This document shows positions 1 to 7,279 of a DNA stretch of 10,283 nt, in pieces (position 1 is the stretch's first letter; each line of letters opens with the position of its first letter). The position numbers and the translations under genes are program-made. The DNA is taken from NCBI GenBank assembly GCA_029051915.1, contig JAIDKM010000076.1, positions 1 through 10,283 on the forward strand, in the 5' to 3' direction. The notes below the pieces were generated by a model. The model did no database searches. It had not been told where the DNA came from and saw nothing but the letters and a program-made list of their open reading frames with translations. The DNA is from Alistipes sp. GTDB lineage: Bacteria > Bacteroidota > Bacteroidia > Bacteroidales > Rikenellaceae.

Positions 1-1328
1 GAGCCTGGGAAGGTGAGGACTGCACACCGACCTACGGTGCCCGCCAGCGTTTCACGATCGCCAAAAGCGAAACCACCCTGCTGCAGGAGATGACCTGCCA
101 CCTGCTCTCCGTCAAGGTCTCGGTAGCCTACAAAGATACGCTGATCGCCACGATGAGCGAAAACACGCAGGCCGAACTGGTGCTCGGAGAAAACACGTCG
201 CTCCTGTTCGAAGGCAAGGAACCGGCTCTGGCCGGCTATCTTAAGCCCGATGCCGACCGTAAAAATCCGCTGGTGCTCTATCTGACCACCACCTTCAACG
301 GCAAACGGATCGACCGCCAGCCCCTCACCGTAACGTCCGACGCCAAAGCCGGAGAGTGGCGGAAAATCACGGTCGGATTGCAACACGCCGAAGACGGAAC
401 CCTTATTATCAACGCCGAAATCGAAACCTGGATCTCGAACGAGGAAGTCGTGATCGACACCCGCTCGATCGCGGCGTTCAGCGAGGAACGGATCCCCGAC
501 GAAAACGACCCCGACGCTCCGAAACTGGAGTGGCCCGGACACTCGCTGGACGAAGTGTTCAAGCTGACGCCGGACTGCTACGACGAAAACGGCTACTTCA
601 ACGAACCGTGCGACTTCACCGTCAAGACCAAAGACCCGATGGCATCGTTCGTCGTAGCGATCGCGACCGACAACCCGGAATTCAGCACCCTGCTGGCCGT
701 CAAGGAACTCACCGAGCCGAAAGACCTGTTCACCGTAGAGGGTCTGGCCCGCACGGCCCTGCGCTCGTGGGGATTCCCGGCCCTGAACCTGAACGTAACG
801 GAGCGTACGTTCCCGCTGGACGCCCTGATGAAGATTCTGAGCGACTACGAAGGCACCCACACCTTTACGATGACCATCGTCGACGAAGCGGGCCGCAAGA
901 GCACCTACACGCTGACCATCGAAGTCTCGGCCGGAGGCTCCGAACCGCGCATCGTCTGGGTCGGCCAAGACATCACACAGCGCCACGATGCCGTGGAGGG
1001 TCTCGAAGTAAACATCCGCATCGCGGCACCGCAGGGCGTGAAGTCGCTGCTCGTTACGATCAGCGGCGCCCTCGATCTGGACGGCATGCTGCCGGCGACG
1101 TTCGACCTGGCCGATCCCGAAGCCGCAAAGGAGGGACTGAGCGAAACGCTCCGCGAATTCGGATTCCCCGTAGGCGAAGAGGTCGTCGGCCAGAAATCGA
1201 TTTCGTTCGACATCTCGTCGTTCATCCCGCTCATGTCGACTTTCCAGGGCGACACGGATTTCACGCTGACGGTAACCGACATGGAGGGTCAGACGGCCAC
1301 CGAAGCGGTCATGATCCGCATACTTTAA
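1..1328 (+). CDS. DUF4493-type surface protein with two Ig-like repeats (5' partial)
   Basis: The reading frame is open from base 3, so the true start and any lipoprotein signal lie upstream; the first in-window ATG (90) is internal. The visible N-terminal part (bases 3 to about 450) has features of the DUF4493 family of Bacteroidales surface lipoproteins: an ARQRFTIAKSETT segment, then strands such as LLSVKVSVAY, and a GEWRKITVGL segment. After an acidic linker (DENDPDAP) come two tandem Ig-like repeats of about 120 to 130 residues, roughly bases 522-926 and 945-1325. Each opens with a W-x-G motif and closes with a similar strand pair (THTFTMTIVDEAG; TDFTLTVTDMEG). A Cys pair ten residues apart (DCYDENGYFNEPCD) sits in the first repeat. 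There is no PCMD domain. It ends in TAA 18 bases before the next lipoprotein gene, so it is probably co-transcribed with it. Role unknown; likely an exported structural or binding protein. The family call comes from recognised pattern, not a search. Confidence 0.75.
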   Translation, partial: AWEGEDCTPTYGARQRFTIAKSETTLLQEMTCHLLSVKVSVAYKDTLIATMSENTQAELVLGENTSLLFEGKEPALAGYLKPDADRKNPLVLYLTTTFNGKRIDRQPLTVTSDAKAGEWRKITVGLQHAEDGTLIINAEIETWISNEEVVIDTRSIAAFSEERIPDENDPDAPKLEWPGHSLDEVFKLTPDCYDENGYFNEPCDFTVKTKDPMASFVVAIATDNPEFSTLLAVKELTEPKDLFTVEGLARTALRSWGFPALNLNVTERTFPLDALMKILSDYEGTHTFTMTIVDEAGRKSTYTLTIEVSAGGSEPRIVWVGQDITQRHDAVEGLEVNIRIAAPQGVKSLLVTISGALDLDGMLPATFDLADPEAAKEGLSETLREFGFPVGEEVVGQKSISFDISSFIPLMSTFQGDTDFTLTVTDMEGQTATEAVMIRIL

Positions 1329-1346
1329 CGAACCGACATCCGAGGC

Positions 1347-3527
1347 ATGAAGAAATTCGCAATCCATATCGCGCTGCTGCTCGGCATCGTCCTGTCGTGC
1401 GCATCGTGCTCGAACGACCCGGCCGACATTCCGGAAGCACCCGGACAGCCGGGCGAAGGAGCCGTCTCGTTCGCCATCGCCATGCCGCAGAGCCGGGCCG
1501 GGTACGACGACTCGCAATACCCGTGGACGCACTGCGCCATCCGGATCTACAAACTGACGACCGACGAAGCGGGCGACACCGTCAAGGAGCTCATCCGCCG
1601 CTACAACTCCCGGTCGGAGATGCCGGCCTCGATCTGGCTGCTGGCCGGAGAGTATTCCATTGCTGTCGAAGTCGGCAGCAAGGCCGAGGCAAGCTTCGAC
1701 GAACCCACCTACCGGGGTGAGAAAGAGTTCGGCATCGTCGAGGGCGAAACGCAATCCGTGGAGGTCGAATGCCGGATCGTGAATACCATCGTCAAAGTGA
1801 TTTACGATCAAAGCGTGCCCGCCACATTCAAGGAGAGATTCAGCACGACCGTGGCTTTCGACGAAGCGACGGCGGCAGCACCCGCGGCGAACAAGGGGCC
1901 GCATCTGACGTTCGAGGAGACGAAAAAAGGCTACTTCATCCTGCCGGAAACGGCGACGACGCTCTACTGGCAGTTCTGCGGCGAGGGCGAAAAGAACGGC
2001 GAAGCTCTGAAGCTGGAGAAAACCGGCTCGCAGGAGATTTCGGCCGAACCGGGCGTTTGCTACGAACTGAAATTCAAATATTCGAAAGATCTGGGCGGCT
2101 CGCTCGACTTCACCCTTACGCTCGACGAAAACCCCGACGAGGTGGACGACCCGATCGTATTCCTTCCCAACCCGCAGATCACGGGCGGGAACTTCGACCT
2201 GAACGACCTGCAACGCTTCACGGGCGAAGCGCTCGTGCTGTCCATCGCCTCGATCGGCGACATGCAGCGTGTGCGGATCGAAACGGAGGAAGGATTCGTC
2301 TGCGAAGTACCGGCCACGAGCGCCGAAGAGAATGCCGACGGCATCGCGGTGGACGTGGCGGATCCGACGAACATGACCGTGATGCTCGGCGAGAAGTTCT
2401 TCGCCCGGTTCGGCGGCGGAAATCATGTGCTGACCATCACGGCGATCGATGAAGACGGCGGCGAAGGAACCAAGACGATGACCGTCCGCACGCAGGGAGC
2501 CCTGTCGCTGGCATCGACCGATCATTGGAATGCCCGCGGCATACTGAAAGCCGTGGCCTTCGATCCGGAAGCGGACGACGTGAAGCTGGGCTATCGCAAG
2601 GCCGGCGACAGCGAATGGAGCATCCTCCCTGCGACATCGGAAGAAAACGACATCCGGTCGGTCGAAGTATCGGGAATTCATGCCGAGACCGAATATGAAT
2701 ACCGGTTGTTCCTCGGCGACGAACCGGTCAACGGCCTTGTCCTCACGAAAACGGGCAGCGGCCCGCAAGTCTACAACGCGGGATTCGAAACATGGAGCGG
2801 ATCATCGCCGCTGCTCCCCTACACCTCCGATGCCGACCAATGGTGGGACACGGGCAACCACGGCTCCTCGAAAGCGAACACCAACGTGACGACCAACGAA
2901 GCGGATGCCCGGCCGGGCTCCGCGGGCACGACGTCGGCAAGGCTCAAATCGCAGAAAGCCGCGATTCTGGGCATCGGCAAATTCGCGGCGGGCAACATCT
3001 TCGTGGGCAAATATCTGGGCACGGACGGCACGGACGGCGTCATCGGATTCGGCAAACCGTTCCCCTTCACCTATCGCCCCCGGCAGCTGAAGTTCTGGTA
3101 CAAAGGCACCGCGGGAAAAGTGGACTACGCAGGCGGCAAGGTAAGCAGCGGCGACACGGATGTGAACCAGGTCTACATCTGTCTGTGCAAGATGGAGGGG
3201 CCGCATGTGGTTGCGACCAAAAGACCGGACACGTTCCTCGACTTCGCGACGAACAGCAAGACCATGTCCTACTGCACCTCTCCGAACGGCACGAGCAGCA
3301 GCAACGACCGGACTGACGGCCGCATCATCGCCTGGGCCGAATGGAACAACACGCAGTCGCAGGCCGACTGGACGGAAATCGTCCTCGACCTGCACTACAA
3401 TGAAGAATACGAAGGCGAAATGCCGACCTATTTGATGCTGACCGCCTCGGCCAGCAAGTACGGCGACTACTTCGCCGGCTCGACGTCGAGCTGCATATAC
3501 CTCGACGACTTCGAACTGGTCTACTGA
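1347..3527 (+). CDS. DUF4493/PCMD domain surface lipoprotein
   Basis: A 726-residue predicted lipoprotein. The N-terminus (MKKFAIHIALLLGIVLSCASC) is a signal peptide with cysteines at 18 and 21; either could be lipidated, and the following SNDPAD is acidic, as in Bacteroidetes surface-export signals. Domains in order: DUF4493-like, about 40-245 (YPWTHCAIRIYKL, LLAGEYSIAVEV, EVECRIVNTIVKV); a degenerate Ig-like module, about 275-382, ending HVLTITAIDEDGG; an FnIII-like module, about 385-472; and a C-terminal PCMD domain (PF13201 type), about 475-726, with NAGFETW, WWDTGNHGS, RPGSAGTTSA, GIGKFAAGNIF and a terminal YLDDFELVY. PCMD means putative carbohydrate metabolism domain; the family was named after a Bacteroides thetaiotaomicron structure (BT2081, as I recall), and no activity is established. 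The next gene, a barrel, starts 39 bases downstream. The start is chosen because it gives a complete lipoprotein signal just after the preceding stop. Confidence 0.88.
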   Translation: MKKFAIHIALLLGIVLSCASCSNDPADIPEAPGQPGEGAVSFAIAMPQSRAGYDDSQYPWTHCAIRIYKLTTDEAGDTVKELIRRYNSRSEMPASIWLLAGEYSIAVEVGSKAEASFDEPTYRGEKEFGIVEGETQSVEVECRIVNTIVKVIYDQSVPATFKERFSTTVAFDEATAAAPAANKGPHLTFEETKKGYFILPETATTLYWQFCGEGEKNGEALKLEKTGSQEISAEPGVCYELKFKYSKDLGGSLDFTLTLDENPDEVDDPIVFLPNPQITGGNFDLNDLQRFTGEALVLSIASIGDMQRVRIETEEGFVCEVPATSAEENADGIAVDVADPTNMTVMLGEKFFARFGGGNHVLTITAIDEDGGEGTKTMTVRTQGALSLASTDHWNARGILKAVAFDPEADDVKLGYRKAGDSEWSILPATSEENDIRSVEVSGIHAETEYEYRLFLGDEPVNGLVLTKTGSGPQVYNAGFETWSGSSPLLPYTSDADQWWDTGNHGSSKANTNVTTNEADARPGSAGTTSARLKSQKAAILGIGKFAAGNIFVGKYLGTDGTDGVIGFGKPFPFTYRPRQLKFWYKGTAGKVDYAGGKVSSGDTDVNQVYICLCKMEGPHVVATKRPDTFLDFATNSKTMSYCTSPNGTSSSNDRTDGRIIAWAEWNNTQSQADWTEIVLDLHYNEEYEGEMPTYLMLTASASKYGDYFAGSTSSCIYLDDFELVY

Positions 3528-3566
3528 TCCGAAACAAACACACAACCCGAACACTTACCCGAACGC

Positions 3567-4418
3567 ATGGGATCGATCCGATATGTCCTGCTCGCCGCAG
3601 CCCTGCTGGGCACACACCCGGCGATGTCCGGCCCCGAAACCGACCCCGAACCGGTTTCGGCGAGCACGACGAACGCCGAAAACCCCGCACCGGAACTCTG
3701 GGAGATCTCCGAGACTCCGGCCGCGCCGACGATCAACGAACTGCGCCGGCAACGCGGACTGGTCGACATCAAACATATTTTCGTGCCGGCAGGCCAGTGG
3801 ATCTTCGGAGGCTCGGCCTCCTACTCCACCCATGTGAACGACGGCTATACGTTCCTCATCATCGAAGGCATCGAAAGCGACGGCTACACGTTCAAGATCA
3901 CGCCCATGATCGGCTATGCCCTGCGCGACAATTCGGCCGTAGGCGTGCGCCTGATCTACTCGCGCACGCTGCTGAAAGTGGACGGCGGCGAGCTGAACTT
4001 CGGCGACGAAGAATCGGGCACCCACATCGCGGCCGACTACTACTATTCGCTCAAACACAGCTACTCGGCCGCCGTATTCTGGCGCCAGTACATTCCGCTG
4101 GGACGCAACAAGCGGTTCGCCCTGTTCAACGAAATATCGCTCCAGCTGGGCGGACACCAGACAAAATTCGCGGCCGACACCCCGATCCGGGGAACCTACG
4201 AAACCGGCACGTCCATCGCATTGGGAGTATCGCCGGGTCTGATCGCATTCGCCACCAACACGATGGCCATCGAGCTCAACATCGGTGTGATGGGTATCAG
4301 CTACACCCACTCGCATCAGGTGAAAAATCAGGTCAACACGGCCGACATTCGCTCCAGCAACATGAACTTCCGCATCAACCCCCTCTCCATCGGACTGGGC
4401 GTTTCGTTCCACCTCTGA
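3567..4418 (+). CDS. Outer-membrane beta-barrel protein (first of two paralogues)
   Basis: A 283-residue protein with a Sec-type signal peptide (RYVLLAAALLGTHPAMSG) and no lipobox. About 35 acidic and Pro/Thr-rich residues follow, then a motif I recognise from uncharacterised Bacteroidales barrel proteins, LRRQRGLVDIKHIFVPAGQW, leading into GGSASYSTHV. The rest is alternating hydrophobic/polar strands with aromatic girdle residues (FKITPMIGYALRDNSAVGVR; LIAFATNTMAIELNIGVMG) and a closing strand, INPLSIGLGVSFHL. This fits a small outer-membrane barrel of roughly 8 to 12 strands; the count is an estimate. It aligns with the next gene product through much of its length (SPGLIAFATN matches SPGIAVYAFPN). 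It lies between a PCMD lipoprotein gene and its own paralogue, which suggests that the barrels work with the lipoproteins at the surface. Pore, anchor or assembly role cannot be decided from sequence. Confidence 0.75.
   Translation: MGSIRYVLLAAALLGTHPAMSGPETDPEPVSASTTNAENPAPELWEISETPAAPTINELRRQRGLVDIKHIFVPAGQWIFGGSASYSTHVNDGYTFLIIEGIESDGYTFKITPMIGYALRDNSAVGVRLIYSRTLLKVDGGELNFGDEESGTHIAADYYYSLKHSYSAAVFWRQYIPLGRNKRFALFNEISLQLGGHQTKFAADTPIRGTYETGTSIALGVSPGLIAFATNTMAIELNIGVMGISYTHSHQVKNQVNTADIRSSNMNFRINPLSIGLGVSFHL
3634..3660 (+). other. Perfect inverted repeat at the start of the first barrel gene
   Basis: CCGAAACCG (3634-3642) is the exact reverse complement of CGGTTTCGG (3652-3660), with a 9-base loop. 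It lies in codons 23 to 32 of the barrel gene, in the linker just after the signal peptide, so in mRNA it would form a stable stem about 65 bases downstream of the start codon. No T-run follows, so it is not an intrinsic terminator. It could tune expression between the lipoprotein and barrel genes, or be a chance product of GC-rich Pro/Glu codons. Confidence 0.4.
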
Positions 4419-4431
4419 CCCGCTGCGCACG

Positions 4432-5379
4432 ATGAAACTACGAACACTACATACCCTCTGGCTTGCAGGAACGCTTCTGTTGACTCCCGTGCTCCGCGTA
4501 TGGGCCGAAACACCGCAGCCGCCCGCACCGGAACAAGAGGAGAACCGGACAGAAGAGACCGACGTTCCGGCATCCGACGACGAGGCGCAAACGGCAACGG
4601 AGATCGAAGCCCGGCCCATGACGGTCAGCCCAGGAGGCATGCGGCTCAAAAAGCGATTCCTGCCGACGAGCCGCCGCATCGACCGCGAAATCAACAAGAA
4701 CCGTTTCGTTTTCAAAGGCGAGACCATGTGCGGACTGACGATCTCCTACGGTACGCTGTCGACCGAAGACGCCGACATGTTCCCCGTATTCGAAGGCATC
4801 GATCTGAGCGGCAACATCACGACGGTGAATCCTTTCGTAGGCTACTTCTACCGCGACAACCAATGCCTCGGCGTCCGCTTCGGATACACCCACATTTCGG
4901 GAAAACTCAACTCGCTGGGCATCAACCTCGGCGAACAGAACGACATCGAAATCGACATTCCGTGGCTCGACCTGGCGAGCGACCGCTTTTCGTTCGGCCT
5001 TTTCCACCGTTCCTACGTGGCGCTCGACGAAAAAGGACGCTTCGGAGTCTTCGGCGAGATGGAACTCTCGCTTTCGACCGGCGAAAACACCTTCGCCTAC
5101 AAGTCGGGCGAGAGCTACAAGCAGACCACCTCGAACAACACCACCGTCAAGGTCGTCTTGAGCCCGGGCATCGCGGTTTATGCCTTTCCCAACGTCTGCG
5201 CGGCGCTCTCGTTCGGACTCGGCGGCTTCCGATATACGCACATCGAACAATTCGACGAACAAGGCAACAAGATCGGTTCGCGCCACTACTCGAAGCTGAA
5301 CTTCAAACTCAACCTTGCCGACATCCGCATCGGCATGACGGTTCATCTGTGGAACAAGAAAAAAGGAAACCGAATCTGA
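4432..5379 (+). CDS. Outer-membrane beta-barrel protein (second of two paralogues)
   Basis: A 315-residue paralogue of the preceding barrel, starting 13 bases after its stop. The signal peptide (LHTLWLAGTLLLTPVLRVWA) is followed by a longer acidic linker (ETPQPPAPEQEENRTEETD and onward) and then a basic segment (MRLKKRFLPTSRRIDREINK) before the first strand. Matching blocks with the first barrel are NPFVGYFYRDNQCLGVRFGY to ITPMIGYALRDNSAVGVRLIY, RSYVALDEKGRFGVFGEMEL to RQYIPLGRNKRFALFNEISL, and SPGIAVYAF to SPGLIAFAT. It ends with a strand (DIRIGMTVHL) and then a basic tail, WNKKKGNRI, which the first copy lacks. No enzymatic motif is visible. The family is uncharacterised as far as I know. 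The stop is only 5 bases from the next start, which argues strongly for co-transcription. Confidence 0.75.
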   Translation: MKLRTLHTLWLAGTLLLTPVLRVWAETPQPPAPEQEENRTEETDVPASDDEAQTATEIEARPMTVSPGGMRLKKRFLPTSRRIDREINKNRFVFKGETMCGLTISYGTLSTEDADMFPVFEGIDLSGNITTVNPFVGYFYRDNQCLGVRFGYTHISGKLNSLGINLGEQNDIEIDIPWLDLASDRFSFGLFHRSYVALDEKGRFGVFGEMELSLSTGENTFAYKSGESYKQTTSNNTTVKVVLSPGIAVYAFPNVCAALSFGLGGFRYTHIEQFDEQGNKIGSRHYSKLNFKLNLADIRIGMTVHLWNKKKGNRI

Positions 5380-5384
5380 GAACG

Positions 5385-7007
5385 ATGAAACGACGCAGCT
5401 TATACATACTGGCCTTGGCGCTGGCAGGGTGCATCGAAAACGACATCCCCTATCCGGTGGTGGAGTGCGCGATAGAGAGCATCGAAGCCGAAGGGCTCTC
5501 GGGCGACCCGACGATCGACGCGTCGGCCCGCAAAGTGATCCTTCCGCTGGAAGAGACGACCGACATCCAAGCCGTGAAGATCACCGCCTGCACGATCACC
5601 GAACGAGCCGAAGCCTCGAAAGAGATCGTCGGCGAACACGACCTGCGGTCGCCGCTGTACGTTACGCTGTCGATCTACCAAGACTATCCCTGGACGATCG
5701 AAGCGCAGCAGACCATCCCGCGCGCCTTCACCGTGGCCGGACAGATCGGCTCGACGGTCTGGGATCTCGCGAACAGCACGGCCAAAGCCTACGTGGGATT
5801 CGAGGATCTTTCCCATGTGGAGATCATGAATCTGAAACTCGGGCCGCAGGGAATCACGCACATGTCGTGTACGGACGTAGAGGACTTCAACGAGACGAAT
5901 CTTTACCTGCTGACCGACTTCACGACTTCGCGCCGGGTAGACGTAACCTATCACAACCGCCCGGAGCAGTGGTATCTGGCGGTCGAGTACACCGACATCA
6001 AGGTTTCGTTCACGCAAGTGGCCCCCTGGACGCATTCGGCCTGGCTCTATGCCGACGGTCTGAGCGGCACGACGCTGGGATTCCGCTATCGTGAGGAAGG
6101 TGCGGAGGAGTGGATCGAGGTGCCGCAGGAAGAGATCGTATTCGACGGCGGCTCGTTCTCGACGCAGATCAGGGGACTGCTGCCCGAGACGAAGTACGAA
6201 GCGGTAGCTTACTCGAACGACGACCTTTCGACCGTCGAGACCTTCACCACCGAAGCAGCCCTGCCGCTGCCCAACGGCGGATTCGAAGAGTGGAGCAAAC
6301 CGGGCAAGATCGTCTACCCCTATTTGTCGGAACAGGACGCGTTCTGGGACAGCGGCAACAAAGGTTCGGCCGCCGTCAACGAAACCATCTGCGAGGGAAG
6401 CCCGGACATCCGCCCCGGATCGGAAGGACAATATTCGGCCCATCTGGTCTCGAAATTCGCCTCGCTGATGGGCATCGGCAAGTTCGCGGCCGGAAACATC
6501 TTCATCGGCGCCTATTACAACACTGTCGGCACGGACGGACAGGTCAACTTCGGCCGTCCCTTCGCCACGCATCCCATCGCCCTGCGCGGCTGGATGAAAT
6601 ATACTCAGGGACAAATAGACAAGATCGGCAAAGTGCCCTCCGGCACGAATCTGACGACCGACAGCATGGACGAAGGGTCGATCTACATCGCACTCGGAAC
6701 CTGGACTCCGGAAGAGTACGGCGGCACGGAAGAATCGCCCGTACAAGTCTTCACCAAAGACCTCTCGACCCTGTTCAATAAAGACGGCAAAGACGTACTC
6801 GGCTACGGAGAGCTGATCTTCACCGAGAGCGTCGGCGAATGGACACAGTTCACGATCCCAATCGACTGGCGCGATAAGACGACCGTGCCGACGCACCTGA
6901 TTATTGTCTGCTCGGGATCGCGTTGGGGCGACTACTTCACAGGGTCGAGCCAGAGCCGCATGTGGCTCGACGACTTCGAACTGATCTACAACGACGCGGA
7001 ATTATAG
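5385..7007 (+). CDS. PCMD domain surface lipoprotein
   Basis: A 540-residue lipoprotein. The ATG at 5385 is chosen because it gives a clean lipoprotein signal (MKRRSLYILALALAGC, lipobox LAGC, Cys16) immediately followed by acidic IEND; the frame is open much further upstream, but that part is antisense-like shadow inside the barrel gene. Residues about 20-205 are beta-rich, Ig-like sequence seen in front of PCMD domains (for example TVAGQIGSTVWDLAN). Residues about 207-290 are an FnIII-like module (LSGTTLGFRYREEGAEEW, LLPETKYEAVAYS). Residues about 295-540 are a PCMD domain: NGGFEEW, FWDSGNKGS, IRPGSEGQYSA, GIGKFAAGNIF, RWGDYFTGSS, WLDDFELIY. The FnIII-PCMD part matches that of the other lipoprotein in the operon, but this one has no DUF4493-like region. 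It is the last gene before the plus-strand terminator. Probably outer-membrane-anchored and surface-facing; its ligand is unknown. Confidence 0.88.
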   Translation: MKRRSLYILALALAGCIENDIPYPVVECAIESIEAEGLSGDPTIDASARKVILPLEETTDIQAVKITACTITERAEASKEIVGEHDLRSPLYVTLSIYQDYPWTIEAQQTIPRAFTVAGQIGSTVWDLANSTAKAYVGFEDLSHVEIMNLKLGPQGITHMSCTDVEDFNETNLYLLTDFTTSRRVDVTYHNRPEQWYLAVEYTDIKVSFTQVAPWTHSAWLYADGLSGTTLGFRYREEGAEEWIEVPQEEIVFDGGSFSTQIRGLLPETKYEAVAYSNDDLSTVETFTTEAALPLPNGGFEEWSKPGKIVYPYLSEQDAFWDSGNKGSAAVNETICEGSPDIRPGSEGQYSAHLVSKFASLMGIGKFAAGNIFIGAYYNTVGTDGQVNFGRPFATHPIALRGWMKYTQGQIDKIGKVPSGTNLTTDSMDEGSIYIALGTWTPEEYGGTEESPVQVFTKDLSTLFNKDGKDVLGYGELIFTESVGEWTQFTIPIDWRDKTTVPTHLIIVCSGSRWGDYFTGSSQSRMWLDDFELIYNDAEL

Positions 7008-7035
7008 AAGGACGCGTTCCGGAGAGGGGGAGAGA

Positions 7036-7059
7036 TCCCGGAAATTGCCGCTTCCGGGA
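7036..7059 (+). other. GC-rich hairpin downstream of the operon
   Basis: TCCCGGAA (7036-7043) pairs perfectly with TTCCGGGA (7052-7059) across an 8-base loop, 28 bases after the last stop codon of the plus-strand operon. There is no T-run, so it is not a standard terminator by itself; it may protect the mRNA 3' end or contribute to stepwise termination with the stem at 7150. Confidence 0.35.
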
Positions 7060-7149
7060 GAGTTCGGCATCTTGAAAAAGCAGCTTCGGCCCGGAGTGGC
7101 AGAAGGTTACGGTCTCTGTCAGCGAGGCCGCAGATTCAGCAATCCACCG

Positions 7150-7170
7150 CCCCGTTAAGAACGGGGTTTT
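7150..7170 (+). terminator. Intrinsic terminator of the plus-strand operon
   Basis: CCCCGTT (7150-7156) and AACGGGG (7160-7166) form a 7-bp stem with a 3-base loop, directly followed by TTTT. This is the classic rho-independent layout on the plus strand, 142 bases after the last gene's stop. It also lies inside the long open frame that leads into the FISUMP remnant, which argues against that frame being translated as part of the operon. Confidence 0.7.
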
Positions 7171-7241
7171 ATGGGGAAATAGAACGAGTGTATCTCTGTT
7201 CGACCTCCTCTGTCCCCGCCGGGCGGTTGTTCATCCCAGTC

Positions 7242-7266
7242 TGACGGAAAGAGCAGCTTTCCGTCA
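7242..7266. repeat. 10-bp perfect inverted repeat
   Basis: TGACGGAAAG (7242-7251) and CTTTCCGTCA (7257-7266) are perfect complements around a 5-base loop. The plus side continues TTCATTCC, too poor in T for a convincing terminator. The repeat ends about 25 bases before recognisable FISUMP homology begins (7292). It could be a weak terminator, a protein-binding palindrome or the scar of a recombination event; I cannot tell which. Confidence 0.4.
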
Positions 7267-7279
7267 TTCATTCCAGCGA

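Noticed and set aside
3019..3036. Two tandem copies of GCACGGACG
   Set aside because: It simply encodes the GTDGTDG turn of the PCMD domain; two copies of nine bases do not make a notable repeat.
3555..4727. Minus-strand open frame of 390 codons opposite the barrel genes
   Set aside because: Antisense shadow caused by strong G/C third positions in the plus-strand genes; its translation is Arg/Val/Asp-rich without domain pattern, while the plus strand encodes two clear barrels.
4500..5384. Upstream extension of the last PCMD lipoprotein frame
   Set aside because: It lies wholly within the second barrel gene in another frame and is Arg/Pro-rich; the ATG at 5385 gives a perfect lipoprotein signal.
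5400..6896. Minus-strand open frame of 498 codons opposite the last PCMD gene
   Set aside because: Overlaps a convincing lipoprotein with lipobox and PCMD motifs; the antisense product is arginine-rich and unlike any family I recognise.
7167..7198. Possible Bacteroides-type promoter (TATCTCTG at 7191, compare TAnnTTTG) before the FISUMP remnant
   Set aside because: One mismatch in the -7 box, no clear -33 TTTG at the right spacing, and no intact gene downstream to be driven.
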